Origin: Podarcis raffonei
Taxonomy: Eukaryota; Chordata; Lepidosauria; Squamata; Lacertidae
DNA length: 64,000 nt
Direction of reading: 5' to 3'
Assembly (NCBI RefSeq): GCF_027172205.1
Contig: NC_070607.1
Location: 37,470,069 to 37,534,068 of the forward strand
The translations under genes were made by a program, and so were the position numbers. Positions 45,501-52,826 of this stretch are shown here, in pieces. Position 1 is the stretch's first letter. Each line of letters starts with the position of its first letter. The notes under the pieces are model-generated. The model ran no database searches and was not told the DNA's origin. It was given only the letters and a program-made list of their open reading frames with translations.

Positions 45501-47073
45501 TGTTACTCTAAATCACATCTTTTCCAAATACTTTTAAAAGAGCTATTTTCCTTAAGAAGAAATAGAACAATCTGAGCAGTTTGAAGTTGCAGTCTTGAGC
45601 ACACTAATGTGAAAGTTATACTGAAGTGAATGGGGTTCACATATAGGCATGTAGTTTAGGAGTGGGTTACCAGTCTAGCAAAGAATTTTAAAATGTTCTG
45701 CAACCACTATGCAATCCTTTATTATCTTGCAGTTCGTTGTTCTAAGGTCAAAGCTTGAAAGAGCTTACAGGATAATGTCCTGTTTTAAATCCACCTCAGA
45801 AATGGCCAATACTGGCCATTTTTAAAAACACTGTAAGATTAGGTTTTGCTCATTTTTTAAACCATCTTTATGCCCAAGCTGTGAAGTCTACTGGTCTGAA
45901 GTTAAAGCTCAGAGCTGTTCTTCTTCGGATCTGCCTTAACTTTTCAGTTAGTGGGCATCTCTCCTCCCAGTGGTTCAATATTATAAGCCAACTGAAGTAT
46001 GTCCAAATATGCTACTGAGGCTAGTGATATACCGTAAACTATCAATGGAAAAGTGTTCACGGTAATAGTTGTTAATTTATACAACCAGTGGCATGTATTG
46101 AAATTGTTGTTGGCTGTAGTAATATATTATTCACTTGGAAACAAGACATTTCTATGCACGTTAATTTCAGAGTAAGCTCCACTGCATACAGTAGAAGTTA
46201 CTTAATATAAATATACATGTTACTGAGTCAGTGAAACTTTTATCAATGTGTTTGGCAGTGTGATCTTAATTTTTTTTACACACACACACACACACACACT
46301 TTTTCATATGTAATAGCAAAGCAGCGTGCAATATCAAAAATACCAAAAAATGTAAAATTATAAATAAAGCAGCTACTGCTGTTGAGTAACAAGTTTAGGC
46401 CTAAGTAAGTACTACTGAGTTCAGTGGGCTTGTTCCCTAGATATTATGAGTGTTTAGGATTGCAGCCTAAGATCAAAGCCCTTAGCTAATAATTTTTAAA
46501 TTAAAAATGTAAAGCCCCACCAGCAAAATGTCATCCTCGCATATTTCCAAAGGGGTAGCCTTGTTAGTCTTTTGCCAAAACACACAGCAAAGAGTCTTGT
46601 GATGCCTTTATATACTAGCAGTTTTAATATTGCATAAGATTTCGTAGACTATAGTTTACTTCATCAAATGCTTGCCTCAGTGGCTGATCATTTCAATCAA
46701 TAACTCATTTTACTTCCCAAATTAACGGAAATGAATTACAAGCAGCAAAATTACCTACACAGCATGCACATAAATTACTTACGGCCCACGCAAAATTCTG
46801 TTCCACATATTATTTGGTTTTTTTCTGGAGGACATACACTATAACAAATGACTGTGGAAAATGAAATGTTATAATTATGAAGCTGAAGTTGAACTGTAGT
46901 TTTGTTTATAACCAACACCAATCTGTCCTCGACCTCCCTTTGATTGAGAAGCATACGTTTTTTAGCATTCTGACAGACATCTTTATCGGAATGGCAGTTT
47001 ATAGTAATATTCTGGCCCACTGGAATCGTTGAAGCTGGTTCCGTCCACACCTTCCCAGGACAACGTATAGTAT
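23923..47073 (-). CDS. IL23R: IL23R, interleukin-23 receptor, nearly complete (13 exons, signal exon missing)
   Basis: Surface receptor chain that pairs with IL12RB1 to bind IL-23 and signals through JAK2/STAT3 (family knowledge). Exons, in gene order: 46783-47073, 45279-45402, 43275-43438, 41565-41704, 39904-40063, 35380-35462, 34598-34814, 32048-32236, 31296-31379, 27631-27693, 26490-26586, 25739-25829, 23923-24546. All phases join without a break, giving about 775 residues before a signal peptide, against about 629 in total for the human protein. Domains: Ig-like D1, receptor module D2-D3 with WSKWS, two extra fibronectin III domains (D4, D5) absent from mammalian IL23R, short stalk, one membrane helix, a box-1-like PKW motif, and a tail with two YxxQ motifs. 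The end, LIPDELLSCLNAVNE...YFPQN, matches human LLPDEFVSCLGIVNE...YFPQN. The signal-peptide exon was not found. Confidence 0.94.
24547..25738. other. IL23R intron with a hAT MITE
   Basis: No exon is seen. It contains the MITE at 25458-25624. The open frame reading to 25260 on the minus strand spans part of that MITE and is not a gene. Confidence 0.6.
25458..25624. mobile_element. hAT-like MITE with perfect 8-bp target duplication
   Basis: The terminal inverted repeats cagtggcgtagcgtggg and cccacgctacgccactg are perfect, and the flanks are tgttgttt on both sides (25450-25457, 25625-25632). The interior is GC-rich (gcgcccccc...). It lies in an IL23R intron, about 110 bp from the box-1 exon. 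Confidence 0.9.
25739..25829 (-). CDS. IL23R: IL23R exon, juxtamembrane box-1 region
   Basis: It encodes ITPKWLFEDYPRMQNSSVIK and SLQ, matching human LIPKWLYEDIPNMKNSNVVK and MLQ. The PKW core is the box-1-like element where JAK2 is expected to dock. The acceptor is the AG inside aaaaaaag just upstream of ggttaaaacag, chosen because it restores phase 2; the nearer cag would break the frame. The donor is GTAACT. Confidence 0.88.
26490..26586 (-). CDS. IL23R: IL23R exon, transmembrane helix
   Basis: It encodes GDGDDGGVLWGT followed by the hydrophobic helix GFGMFFLFIIILSLIA and a stop-transfer NIKR. Human has DNRGDIGLLLGMIVFAVMLS then LIGIFNR. Phase 1 to 2; the donor GTACAA is weaker than the others but is the only one that joins the next exon in frame. 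The acceptor follows a long CT-repeat pyrimidine tract. Confidence 0.9.
27631..27693 (-). CDS. IL23R: IL23R exon, membrane-proximal stalk
   Basis: A 63-bp exon, phase 1 to 1, encoding LPGKTQDTYNGPGNMFAVTN. It resembles the human stalk KAFQHDTWNSGLTVASISTG in the DTWNSG/DTYNGP core. This matches the exon which in mammals directly follows the WSXWS exon. Confidence 0.75.
27942..28200. mobile_element. Mariner-like MITE carrying a 29-bp perfect internal hairpin
   Basis: The ends ccgtattttttgctctataa and complement of ttatagagcgaaaaatccgg form terminal inverted repeats between TA dinucleotides. Inside, positions 28037-28065 and 28087-28115 are perfect 29-base inverted repeats with a 21-base spacer, a feature missing from the sister copy at 32301-32469. 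Confidence 0.82.
29918..30480 (+). mobile_element. LINE 3'-end remnant
   Basis: Phrases such as 'gttgtggaattccctccctgtagagatgta', 'acgcacctctttaccctttgtgctttcagggcc' and the tail 'gatgaagggcagataataaatttaataatatt' form a LINE 3' UTR with an AAT-rich tail. The clade (CR1/L2-like) is not certain. Confidence 0.55.
31296..31379 (-). CDS. IL23R: IL23R extra exon, D5 second half (not in mammalian IL23R)
   Basis: The 84-bp exon reads ENVRMGHNFNISVYAVYQDG and ends QACSIP. Human IL12RB2 has ENIKSYICYEIRVYALSGDQ at this point. The acceptor is tccttacag, the donor a perfect GTAAGT, and the phase 1 to 1. It is too short to appear as a long open frame and was found by its splice sites and peptide. Confidence 0.9.
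31812..31958. mobile_element. hAT-like MITE, 'ttgtagtcc' family
   Basis: 'ccctccagatgttgttggacaacaccttccatcat' and 'gatgggagttgtagtctgagagcatctgcagggc' are the two opposed arms. It lies about 90 bases downstream of the D5 exon 32048-32236. Confidence 0.65.
32048..32236 (-). CDS. IL23R: IL23R extra exon, D5 first half (not in mammalian IL23R)
   Basis: It encodes FPPPTNMQMNRDE, GISVLWKPPQPIGKV and WYIVEWTSAD, paralleling human IL12RB2 NILVTWQPPRKDPSA and EYVVEWRELH. Acceptor ctgtag, donor GTAAAA, phase 1 to 1. A mariner-like MITE begins 65 bases upstream of the acceptor (32301-32469). Confidence 0.92.
32301..32469. mobile_element. Mariner-like MITE close to an IL23R acceptor
   Basis: The ends ccgtattttttgcaccataa and the complement of gttatagagcgaaaaatacgg are inverted repeats flanked by TA. 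It starts 65 bases from the upstream edge of exon 32048-32236, so it may overlap the branch-point region of that intron. Confidence 0.82.
32956..33001. repeat. (ATT)n/(AAT)n inverted microsatellite
   Basis: About eight ATT units are followed directly by about eight AAT units, giving a self-complementary tract of some 45 bases. Confidence 0.93.
33002..33320. repeat. LINE 3'-UTR-like repeat
   Basis: 'ctttattgtcaatgtacaacctgtgtacaatgaaatt' followed by 'cagcctaacagcccacggatagaaactg...agcctgttggtacg' is wording shared with LINE 3' ends widespread in fish and reptiles. Family not assigned. Confidence 0.45.
33733..34185. repeat. Interrupted MITE
   Basis: The left end 'gggtgaccagatggaaaagagaaca...gaatttcagcaagtg' and the right end 'atctgctgaaatcccctcttttgcaca...tcctctttt' are inverted relative to each other, separated by about 280 bases of other sequence. 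It looks like an inverted-repeat element with an insertion or capture in its middle. Confidence 0.4.
34598..34814 (-). CDS. IL23R: IL23R extra exon, D4 second half (not in mammalian IL23R)
   Basis: It encodes PFFPKESRGRILGYRVFYENQ and VTAHNSKGSSKPANITV, matching human IL12RB2 SEARGKILHYQV and VSAANSKGSSLPTRINI. Acceptor cccatcccag, donor GTAAGA, phase 0 to 1. Together with 35380-35462 it makes a complete 300-bp fibronectin III module. Confidence 0.92.
35380..35462 (-). CDS. IL23R: IL23R extra exon, D4 first half (not in mammalian IL23R)
   Basis: The 83-bp exon reads EPSSILDVWRFLGPTYPNGS and ends VVILIK. It is the counterpart of the IL12RB2 exon beginning EPTGMLDVW in human and PIDVWYLM in this window. 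It begins in phase 1 (after tttatctgcag) and ends in phase 0 (GTGATA donor), the same phases as the IL12RB2 exon at 1806-1885, and 83 against 80 bp long. Confidence 0.9.
35799..36140 (+). mobile_element. tRNA-derived SINE (squamate type) with 14-bp target duplication
   Basis: The head gggacacgggtggcactgtgg carries an A-box-like motif and ggtttgaatcc a B box, both Pol III promoter parts. The body is shared with 61083-61437 and, inverted, 59327-59674. Identical flanks taaaaacataaaaa (35785-35798 and 36141-36154) are the target duplication. The style is that of Squam1/Sauria SINEs; the exact family name is inference. Confidence 0.85.
37730..37971. mobile_element. pogo/Tigger-like MITE
   Basis: It begins cagtggtacctcgggttaa and ends taacccgaggtaccactg, perfect inverted repeats between TA dinucleotides. 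A sister copy is at 61696-61921. CAGT...ACTG ends with TA duplication are typical of pogo/Tigger elements. Confidence 0.87.
38004..38254. mobile_element. hAT MITE with perfect 8-bp target duplication
   Basis: It begins caggggtcagcaaactttt and ends agtttgccttcccatg; cctaagag flanks both sides (37996-38003, 38255-38262). A 3' fragment of the same family is at 57267-57380. It inserted only 24 bases from the pogo-like MITE. Confidence 0.9.
38935..39331 (+). mobile_element. CR1 LINE 3' end
   Basis: It reads 'gagtatgtttagcctggtaaagaggagagtgagaggagatatgat', 'gctccagagggtaggagcc' and 'ggatggccatcggtcatgg', and ends 'ctacaattctatgattct', the octamer-type tail of CR1. It is 5'-truncated, as most CR1 copies are. 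Confidence 0.82.
39904..40063 (-). CDS. IL23R: IL23R exon, D3 second half with WSKWS box
   Basis: It reads LDAYTEYEFQVRCKLTHAQ then FWSKWSES and TPEA plus one base (phase 1). Human IL23R has the degenerate WQPWS here; this gene keeps a canonical WSXWS. In mammals the next exon is the stalk exon; here the extra fibronectin III exons follow. Confidence 0.94.
40598..40795 (+). repeat. MIR/core-SINE-like fragment
   Basis: 'cagatgagggggcttaggttgaagagtggcttgcctaaggctac' followed by 'ggtcagattcaaactagga' resembles the core of amniote MIR-type SINEs. It lies in an IL23R intron. Confidence 0.5.
40850..40970. mobile_element. hAT-like MITE, 'ttgtagtcc' family
   Basis: The opposed arms are 'gcactacaactcccatcatccctgg' and 'gaatgaagggagctgtagtgc'. 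Intronic in IL23R. Confidence 0.65.
41565..41704 (-). CDS. IL23R: IL23R exon, D3 first half
   Basis: It encodes VPATPIIIQIIDS...TTIQWEKQTAINETYCEERYKEKTGKTWQ (quoted in part), parallel to human IIYWDSQTTIEKVSCEMRYKATTNQTWN. It begins in phase 1 and ends in phase 0 at GTGAGG. Confidence 0.93.
41900..42180 (+). mobile_element. LINE 3' end with C2H2-finger ORF tail (copy 2)
   Basis: The open frame ends CPHCGRMCGSRIGLHSHLRT plus HC, a C2H2 finger, then a stop and the tail 'cgagtgatcgccgaagaagaag'. Fingers of this SRIGL.SHLRTH form are carried at the end of some non-LTR retrotransposon proteins. The same end occurs inverted at 20155-20470. It is antisense to IL23R and is not a host zinc-finger gene. 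Clade not assigned. Confidence 0.68.
43089..43175 (-). repeat. (ATT)n plus LINE-tail repeat
   Basis: An ATT run is followed by 'tatactcctcccatctgtctgggtttccccagcc', a phrase also present near 30400-30450. It looks like an antisense LINE end with its microsatellite tail. Confidence 0.5.
43275..43438 (-). CDS. IL23R: IL23R exon, D2 second half
   Basis: It encodes SFQGEENKTF, then IWKNKTFYVGVCAENHLG and ELYVHLDDL, like human KYLVWVQAANALG and QIHLDDI. I chose the acceptor tttatag at 43439-43440 over a nearby ttttcag because only it restores phase 2 from the preceding exon. A U2 snRNA fragment lies about 95 bases upstream of this acceptor. Confidence 0.92.
43533..43563 (-). pseudogene. Truncated U2 snRNA-like fragment
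   Basis: On the minus strand it reads aggccttttggctaagatca followed by agt, which matches nucleotides about 8-32 of vertebrate U2 snRNA (cggccttttggctaagatcaagt). Sequence on both sides diverges. It is too short to work and probably arose by retroposition of a truncated U2 RNA. It lies in sense orientation in an IL23R intron. Confidence 0.6.
43700..44090 (-). repeat. Possible LINE coding remnant
   Basis: 'tgttgaagtcacccagaattactgtctgggatcc' and 'gctgggtggacagcataccaacgatatccctgtc' read in antisense like part of a LINE endonuclease region (a ...GDFN-type motif lies antisense). No open frame remains. Confidence 0.3.
45200..45245 (-). repeat. CR1 3' terminus
   Basis: 'atcatagaatcatagagctggaagggaccctgagggtcatctagt' is the antisense of the CR1 end with its octamer tail. 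It lies 34 bases from IL23R exon 45279-45402. Confidence 0.8.
45279..45402 (-). CDS. IL23R: IL23R exon, D2 first half
   Basis: VVYEYSDNMTCTWDPG is nearly the human VIYEYSGNMTCTWNAG. The exon starts in phase 1 after ttgtag and ends in phase 2 at GTAAGA. A small CR1 3' end (45200-45245) lies just downstream. Confidence 0.95.
46277..46301. repeat. (CA)n microsatellite
   Basis: About 25 bases of CA dinucleotides. Confidence 0.93.
46783..47073 (-). CDS. IL23R: IL23R exon, Ig-like domain D1
   Basis: It translates as CPGKVWTEPASTIPVGQNI followed by NCHSDKDVCQN, VINKTTVQL and ICGTEFCVG, aligning with human CSGHIWVEPATIFKMGMNI, RINKTTARL and ICGKDISSG. It is the N-terminal Ig-like domain that contacts the IL-23 p19 subunit in the human complex (family knowledge). 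The acceptor is a strong ctccccctcag and the donor GTAAGT; phase 1 at both ends. Confidence 0.94.
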
Positions 47074-47206
47074 CTGAGGGGGAGAAATAAATTAATTGCC
47101 ATAAATATCTTAGCAATTGTTTTTTTTTAAAAAAAACATACGCAACCTAATCAGGTACCCACTATCTGGCCAAAATATTTCAGTGGTACTCCTATAAACC
47201 TTAAAT

Positions 47207-47560
47207 CTAATAAAATCTTGAAAAGATAGAGCAACAAGCACAATCTGAAATGTTTGACAAGTCCTCAGGTATCGAGGGACTTAGGGACAAGTTCCATACT
47301 TTTGTTAGAAAATAAACAAATTCATATTTGAGTTTTATTAGAACACTTGAGTGGATACCATTCAGACCCGGTGATTTTTCAGTTTTCATTTTGCCAGTAA
47401 GGCCTAGAACTTCGTCTCTTATCACCACTATTTGCTTCAGTTCCTCAGACTCCATTCCTGCCATTTATCTTCTACCGTGAAGAAATTTGCAAATAATTGG
47501 TTTAGCTTCTTTACAATCTCCTTATCTTCTTTTAGCACACCTTGAGCTCCCTGGTCATCC
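47207..47560 (-). mobile_element. CR1-like LINE reverse-transcriptase fragment
   Basis: The minus strand encodes KTEKSPGLNGIHSSVLIKLK followed by FVYFLTKVWNLSL, the KSPGPDGIHP...LKEL...LTKIFNLSL region of CR1/L2 reverse transcriptase. The open frame begins at about 47464 and ends about 85 codons later. It is a short inactive LINE remnant. Confidence 0.75.
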
Positions 47561-48280
47561 AAAGGTCATCCACCTCCCTAGCCAGTCTCCTACTGCTCAT
47601 ATATTTTATTTTTGTCTTAATGGTTTTAATGATAAAGCACTGAGGAATCTATTTAGAGGCATAAACTAATTCTCTTTTGACTGAGGAAAAAGATAACCTT
47701 TCAAATGATTTTTATCAAAAAGGAAATGGCAGTTTGAGCTGAATCGCTGAAAATACAAATACTATTTTAAAAACAAGATTAGAGCCCTTCATCACTGCTG
47801 ACAAATGTATTTTTGGGAATGATATGAGTAGGAGATGGAAAGCACATCCTAGAAGCATGTTTCTACACATTTTCAGCAATATCTAACTGAGAATGACATT
47901 AACATATCTTAAATCTCTAACCATTGATTTACACTTCTTCTGAGTGTGGGTCCCATGTGTTTGAAGACAACATTTACTCTCCATAGAGCTCTATAAGGAA
48001 ATCCCTGATTTGTATTGCAATCCAAAGCATGTTCACTCAGAAGTAAATCTCGCTCAGTTTAATGAGGCTTATTCCCATGTAAGTGTGCAGAGGATCGCTG
48101 CCTTCACCCCCCATCCTGTATTTCACTTCCATGTGTTCCCCTAAGATCTAGTCCTTCCTTTTGGCCCTCATGGGTTGATGGCCCAATTCTCAAGCATCTT
48201 TGTTGAGCACATCTACTAGTAACAAGGAGAATATAGGTACTCAACAAATGTTTGGTAATCTATCATGTTCCCTGTTTACC

Positions 48281-48763
48281 AGGACTGCCATACACCCGGA
48301 TTTTCCTGGACTCTACTGGGATTTCATTTTTTTTAACCTTTTTTAAAAATGATATTTATTGGAAAAAGGTTGTTTTTTAAAATAAAATAAAATAAAAAAG
48401 ATTCACACACACAAAGAAAAAACAAGACAGAAAAAGAAAAAGAAAAAATAAAACCATCATTCTCAGATTCCCCACTTTAAATACCTTCTTTCTTTGACCT
48501 CCTCCTCCTCCTCCCTTTTCTTATATCCTGATTAATAATAACCGCAGCAAATCCTTTCCTTAATTCATAATATTCTGTCATTACATTACCTTAATCTATT
48601 TTCATCTTATCATATAGAAACCTCTACTGGGATTTCAAAGGCAGAATTGATGCCTGGGTGGGATTTCTGAAATGGGGCGCTTTGTCCTGGATCTTAGGCA
48701 AATCAATTGGAAAATCATTTGGGGTGTCCTGGTTTTTACTTTTTGAAATATGGCAACCCTACT
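48281..48763. mobile_element. 'ggttgccata' MITE interrupted by an L1 end
   Basis: The left part 'actgccatacacccggattttcctgga' and the right part 'ggtgtcctggttttta...atatggcaaccct' are the ends of the element seen at 9515-9793. The middle is replaced by the insertion 48327-48621. Confidence 0.65.
48327..48621 (-). mobile_element. 5'-truncated L1-type insertion with 16-bp target duplication
   Basis: The identical flanks ctctactgggatttca (48311-48326 and 48622-48637) enclose 295 bases that begin with a T-rich run, i.e. a poly-A tail on the minus strand. A-rich and pyrimidine-rich interior sequence fits a squamate L1 3' UTR. The target length and poly-A tail are the hallmarks of L1 retrotransposition. 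Confidence 0.78.
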
Positions 48764-48904
48764 GTTTACATGAAGGTTCTCCAGGTCAGCCTTCAGTTGT
48801 CTGTTGAGTGACCCTAATGCTGAAATCATCCCTAAGATGGATACAAAAATATTTTTCTTCCTCTCTCCTAACACTGGAACCCAAGGATATCCAATGAACT
48901 GAAT

Positions 48905-49172
48905 GTGGAATGATTCAGGACAGAAGAACGAAGTACTTCCTCACACAGCACATAGTTAAACTATGGCATGGCTACTATCCACAATGGCTATGTGCTGCCT
49001 CCACTGTTGGGGCAGTGTGCCTCTGTATACCAGTTGCAGGTAGGCAGAGGAACGTAGCAGTGATGTCCTGCTTGTGGGCTACCCATAGGTAGATCTGGCT
49101 GGCCACTGTGAGAACAGCATGCTGGACTAGAAGGGTCATTGGCCTAATCTGGCAGCTCTCATGTTCTTACAG
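48905..49172 (+). repeat. LINE 3'-end fragment (CR1/L3-like)
   Basis: 'gaacgaagtacttcctcacacagcacatagttaaactatgg' followed by 'ggccactgtgagaacagcatgctggactagaagggtcattggcctaatctggcag...catgttctta' is a common amniote LINE end in plus orientation. Confidence 0.65.
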
Positions 49173-49304
49173 TATGTGTCACGTCCTCGGAAATCTTTTC
49201 ATCCATAGGATGTGGGAATTCAAAATTGGAACCCTAGGCAGTGAAGGAATGATAGGTACAGAAATGCATAGCTTGATGGGTTAACCCTCTGTGTACCTGT
49301 ATTC

Positions 49305-49687
49305 TGTTGAGGGGGCTCAGAACTGACAGGGTTAAGAGTTCTGAGTGATGACGCCTCACATTCTGAGGGCGGGCAGAGAACACGGAAGGGGCGTGGATTT
49401 CTCTGTGTGTTTTTCAGTCTGCGTGTTTGCTTCAAGGAGAAAGGAGCAACATGAGTTGCGTCTCACCGGGAAGATTTACGATGTGTTGATTTGTACAGCA
49501 ATAAAGACTTTAAGATAAGGACACTGCAGCGGTCAGCCTGAATTATTGCCACCACACGACAGAACGTTCCTGCTTCTACTTCCGCTGTGTTTTACGCTCT
49601 GCTGGAGTCAAAGGTCCCGGGGGGAAGACCAGAGCTGCGCCAGGGAAGTGTGCCGGACCCCCCGGTCGAACTTGACCCCCCCGAATA
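49305..49687 (+). repeat. 5' LTR of the copia element
   Basis: 383 bp from tgttgaggggg to ccccccgaata, containing an aataaag polyadenylation-type signal. It reads identical to the 3' LTR throughout. Confidence 0.93.
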
Positions 49688-52443
49688 GGTTATGGAAGAC
49701 CAGCAGTAAAGATAAGCAACGTTCGTGCGTGTGAGGAGGAGGCCAGCCGATGAGACGCTGGGAAAGAGAGACTGCAGGCAAAGAGGCCAGCAGCCAAAGG
49801 CCAGCTAAGGAGTAGCTGGAGCCAGCCGGGAGGAGCCCGCTGGGAAGGATCTGCCGGACCGGGAGGTACCTGTAAGTAAGCTGGGCCCCCGGGGAGAGAT
49901 GGCAGACAGCCATGAATCGCGTGCAGTCCCTTTTGAAGAGGCAGACGGGAAGGAGCCCTGGGTCGGTCGGCAGGCACTGATGAGAGTGGGAGCCACACCA
50001 GAGGGGGCTAGACGCCAGCCTGAGGGACGCCCAGCAGGGGCCAAGAGCTGCACAGAAGCTGGGGAACGCCCAGAGAGTAAAGGAGGGGCTGTGGGACGCC
50101 CTGGAAGCCCAAAGTGGGCTGCAGTCGTGTCCAAAAGCTGCTGCGATGCTTTGACACGCCAGAGAGACAGGCAGCTGTGTGCTGGAAAGCTGCTGGAAGC
50201 TGGGAAGAGGAAAGCAGAGGCTAGCTGTTCCTCTGGAGGCTGTGCATCCAAGTTTGGGGGTGCAGGCCAGGAAGGCCAGTCCAAGAGTCTTGAGAGGGCC
50301 CAGGCTGTTTGGCAGGAGCTGAGAGGGGTTTGCAGAGAAACCACAGCAGAAGCCAAAAGCCATTTTCCCAACGGCAGAAAAGCCTCGAGGAGGGCTGCTG
50401 GAGAGGTTGGGGGGGCAGCGAAGACCAAAGGCACGTTTGCAAAGTTTTCCACTAGGAGATGTTTTGTTTGCGGTTCTCCGGAGCACCTGCGCCGAAGCTG
50501 TCCACAGCGAGACAAAGGGCAGGAAAGTCCCAAGGACACTTCCCATGGGAACCAGCCGGGTTTCCATGGCAACAATGGGAGCGTTTTTCAACTGTCTGCG
50601 TCGATGGCGGTTTTGGACAACACCACCTGCAGCGAGAGCTCCAAGGTCGGGAGGAGCAGGAAATCGGTTGCCAAGGCAACAAAGAAGGACAACTCCAGAG
50701 GGGGGAGGGTCCTACGTTGGGTTGTTGACTCAGCTGCGAATGCCCATTTGGTAACAGCGCCACCTGATGGACAAATGTGGAACTGCAATGCTGTTTCAAC
50801 TGAGAAAACTGTTAGTTTTGCTACAGGTGCACAGGGCCGTGTAACCCATATTTCTAACTTGTTTGTCTCTTTTTTACAGGCTGAATTGAAGGTTTATGTT
50901 CTCCCTGAGATAAAGCATTGCTTGCTGTCTGTACCTGCTCTTTTACAGGAGGGATATTCTGTGAGTTTTGAAAAAGATGTTTGTACAATTTCCAGAGATG
51001 GGGAGGAGCTCGTAAGTGTTGAGAAAAATCAGAACAACCTCTTTGTTCTGGAATCACCTCTCGAGGGTGAGGGGAAAGCCACTGACCACACTCATGTGTC
51101 GTGTGCTTGCGTGTGGCACAAGAGGATGTCACATGGGTCCTGTGAGGACGTCCAGTTGTTATCAGAGTGCACCAAAGGTTGCAAGGTAAAAGAATGTGGT
51201 AAACCTTTGAAGTGCAAGGCTTGCAGGAAAGCCAGAAACAAGGGATTTAGCCATCCCAGGGTGGAGAGGGTCACCACAAAGCCTTTTGAGCTTGTGCATG
51301 CAGACCTTTTAGGTATGCCACAGCCAAGTCTGGGCAAGGCCAAGTGGCTGATGGTGCTGACAGATGATTTTACAAGGAACGCATGGGCGTTCACGCTGAG
51401 AACGAAGGAGGAAGCAGCGCAACTGATCAAAGATTGGGTTGCAGAGGTGGAACAGAGGTTCTCCACCAAGGTGCAAGGTTTCCAGTTTGACCGTGGTTCT
51501 GAGGTCACTGGGTCTGCTCTAAAGGGTTTCTTTCGCCAGAGGGGGATACGTCACAAGGTGACATCTCCTCAGGAGAGTGGCGTGGCAGAGCTGAGGAGTA
51601 GAGCCCTGGTTCGAGCATCCGAAATTCTACTGGATGACTCTGGTTTGCCTCACAGTTTTTGGGGGGAGGCGGTAAAAACGGCCAATTTTACGATGAACAG
51701 GTGCTACAATTCAGTGGTAGGTGACACCCCATATTTCCTGCTTCATCGGCAGAAGCCGCTTGTGCATTTCTTTCGCACTTTTGGTTGCAGGGCCATGGTG
51801 CCTGTACCAAAGTGGTTGCAGCAAGAAGGTGGTCCAAAGTACCAGGAAATGATCTTCTGTGGGTATGAACCCGCGACCAAGGGGTAGAGATTCGCATACC
51901 CAGAAGGTGATCAGACCAAGCTTCTGGTCAGTAAACAGGCTGAGTTCTTTGAGCAGGATGGCTGGGCTAGGCGCAAAGTGCGCTCTGACACTGTCTCAGA
52001 TTGTCTGTCTGACTCTGAGGCGGAGGAAGAGCCAGAGCCTGAACCTGCTGGTGGAGACCAGGACCCTGAACAGAGTAGGGCGTCTCCACAGGTTGTGAAG
52101 GGAGTGTCCAAGAGTGAGCCCTCATCTCCTGTGCGCATAATGGAGAAAGCTCACAGACATGTCAAGTCAGAGGGGGAGTCTTCTGATGAGGAAGACGCAC
52201 AAGCTGGCCCCAGTGGGTCAGGAGGAGCACCCCAGTTTGTGCCCAGGCGGTCTTCAAGGGCAACAAAGGGAATTCCACCTGAGAGGTTTCAGGTCACAAA
52301 TGCGTGGGTTGGTTTCGCACAGTGCGAACCTGAGGTTTGTGAGGTTCAACAGGTGCCTAACAACGATGCCAGGAAGGGGCGGAAGGCAATGGGGAAGGTG
52401 TTGAACACTCAGAAGTCCTCTCAGAACGTGATTCGAGAGGGGG

Positions 52444-52826
52444 TGTTGAGGGGGCTCAGAACTGACAGGGTTAAGAGTTCTGAGTGATGACGCCTCACAT
52501 TCTGAGGGCGGGCAGAGAACACGGAAGGGGCGTGGATTTCTCTGTGTGTTTTTCAGTCTGCGTGTTTGCTTCAAGGAGAAAGGAGCAACATGAGTTGCGT
52601 CTCACCGGGAAGATTTACGATGTGTTGATTTGTACAGCAATAAAGACTTTAAGATAAGGACACTGCAGCGGTCAGCCTGAATTATTGCCACCACACGACA
52701 GAACGTTCCTGCTTCTACTTCCGCTGTGTTTTACGCTCTGCTGGAGTCAAAGGTCCCGGGGGGAAGACCAGAGCTGCGCCAGGGAAGTGTGCCGGACCCC
52801 CCGGTCGAACTTGACCCCCCCGAATA
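52444..52826 (+). repeat. 3' LTR of the copia element
   Basis: 383 bp, identical by eye to 49305-49687, followed by the target duplication tattc. Confidence 0.93.

Larger units (their letters stand above)
49305..52826 (+). mobile_element. Ty1/copia LTR retrotransposon with two LTRs
   Basis: A 3.5-kb element bounded by two 383-bp LTRs and the 5-bp target duplication tattc (49300-49304, 52827-52831). The long frame starting near 49899 carries, in order, a gag-like region with a CCHC zinc knuckle (CFVCGSPEHLRRSC), a protease-like segment (VVDSAANAHLV), a GAG-pre-integrase motif (VWHKRMSHG) and an integrase core (ADLLGM, LTDDF, FDRGSE), the pol order of copia. A further acidic integrase-tail-like frame follows. 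Reverse transcriptase and RNase H were not recognised, so the copy looks incomplete, with one or two breaks. The LTRs read as identical, so the insertion is recent. A purine run (gagaggggg) precedes the 3' LTR. Treated as a fossil. Confidence 0.9.

Noticed and set aside
49608-50591. Long minus-strand open frames (327 and 256 codons) opposite the copia element
   Set aside because: They are antisense shadows of the GC-rich gag-like coding region and contain no recognisable domain.
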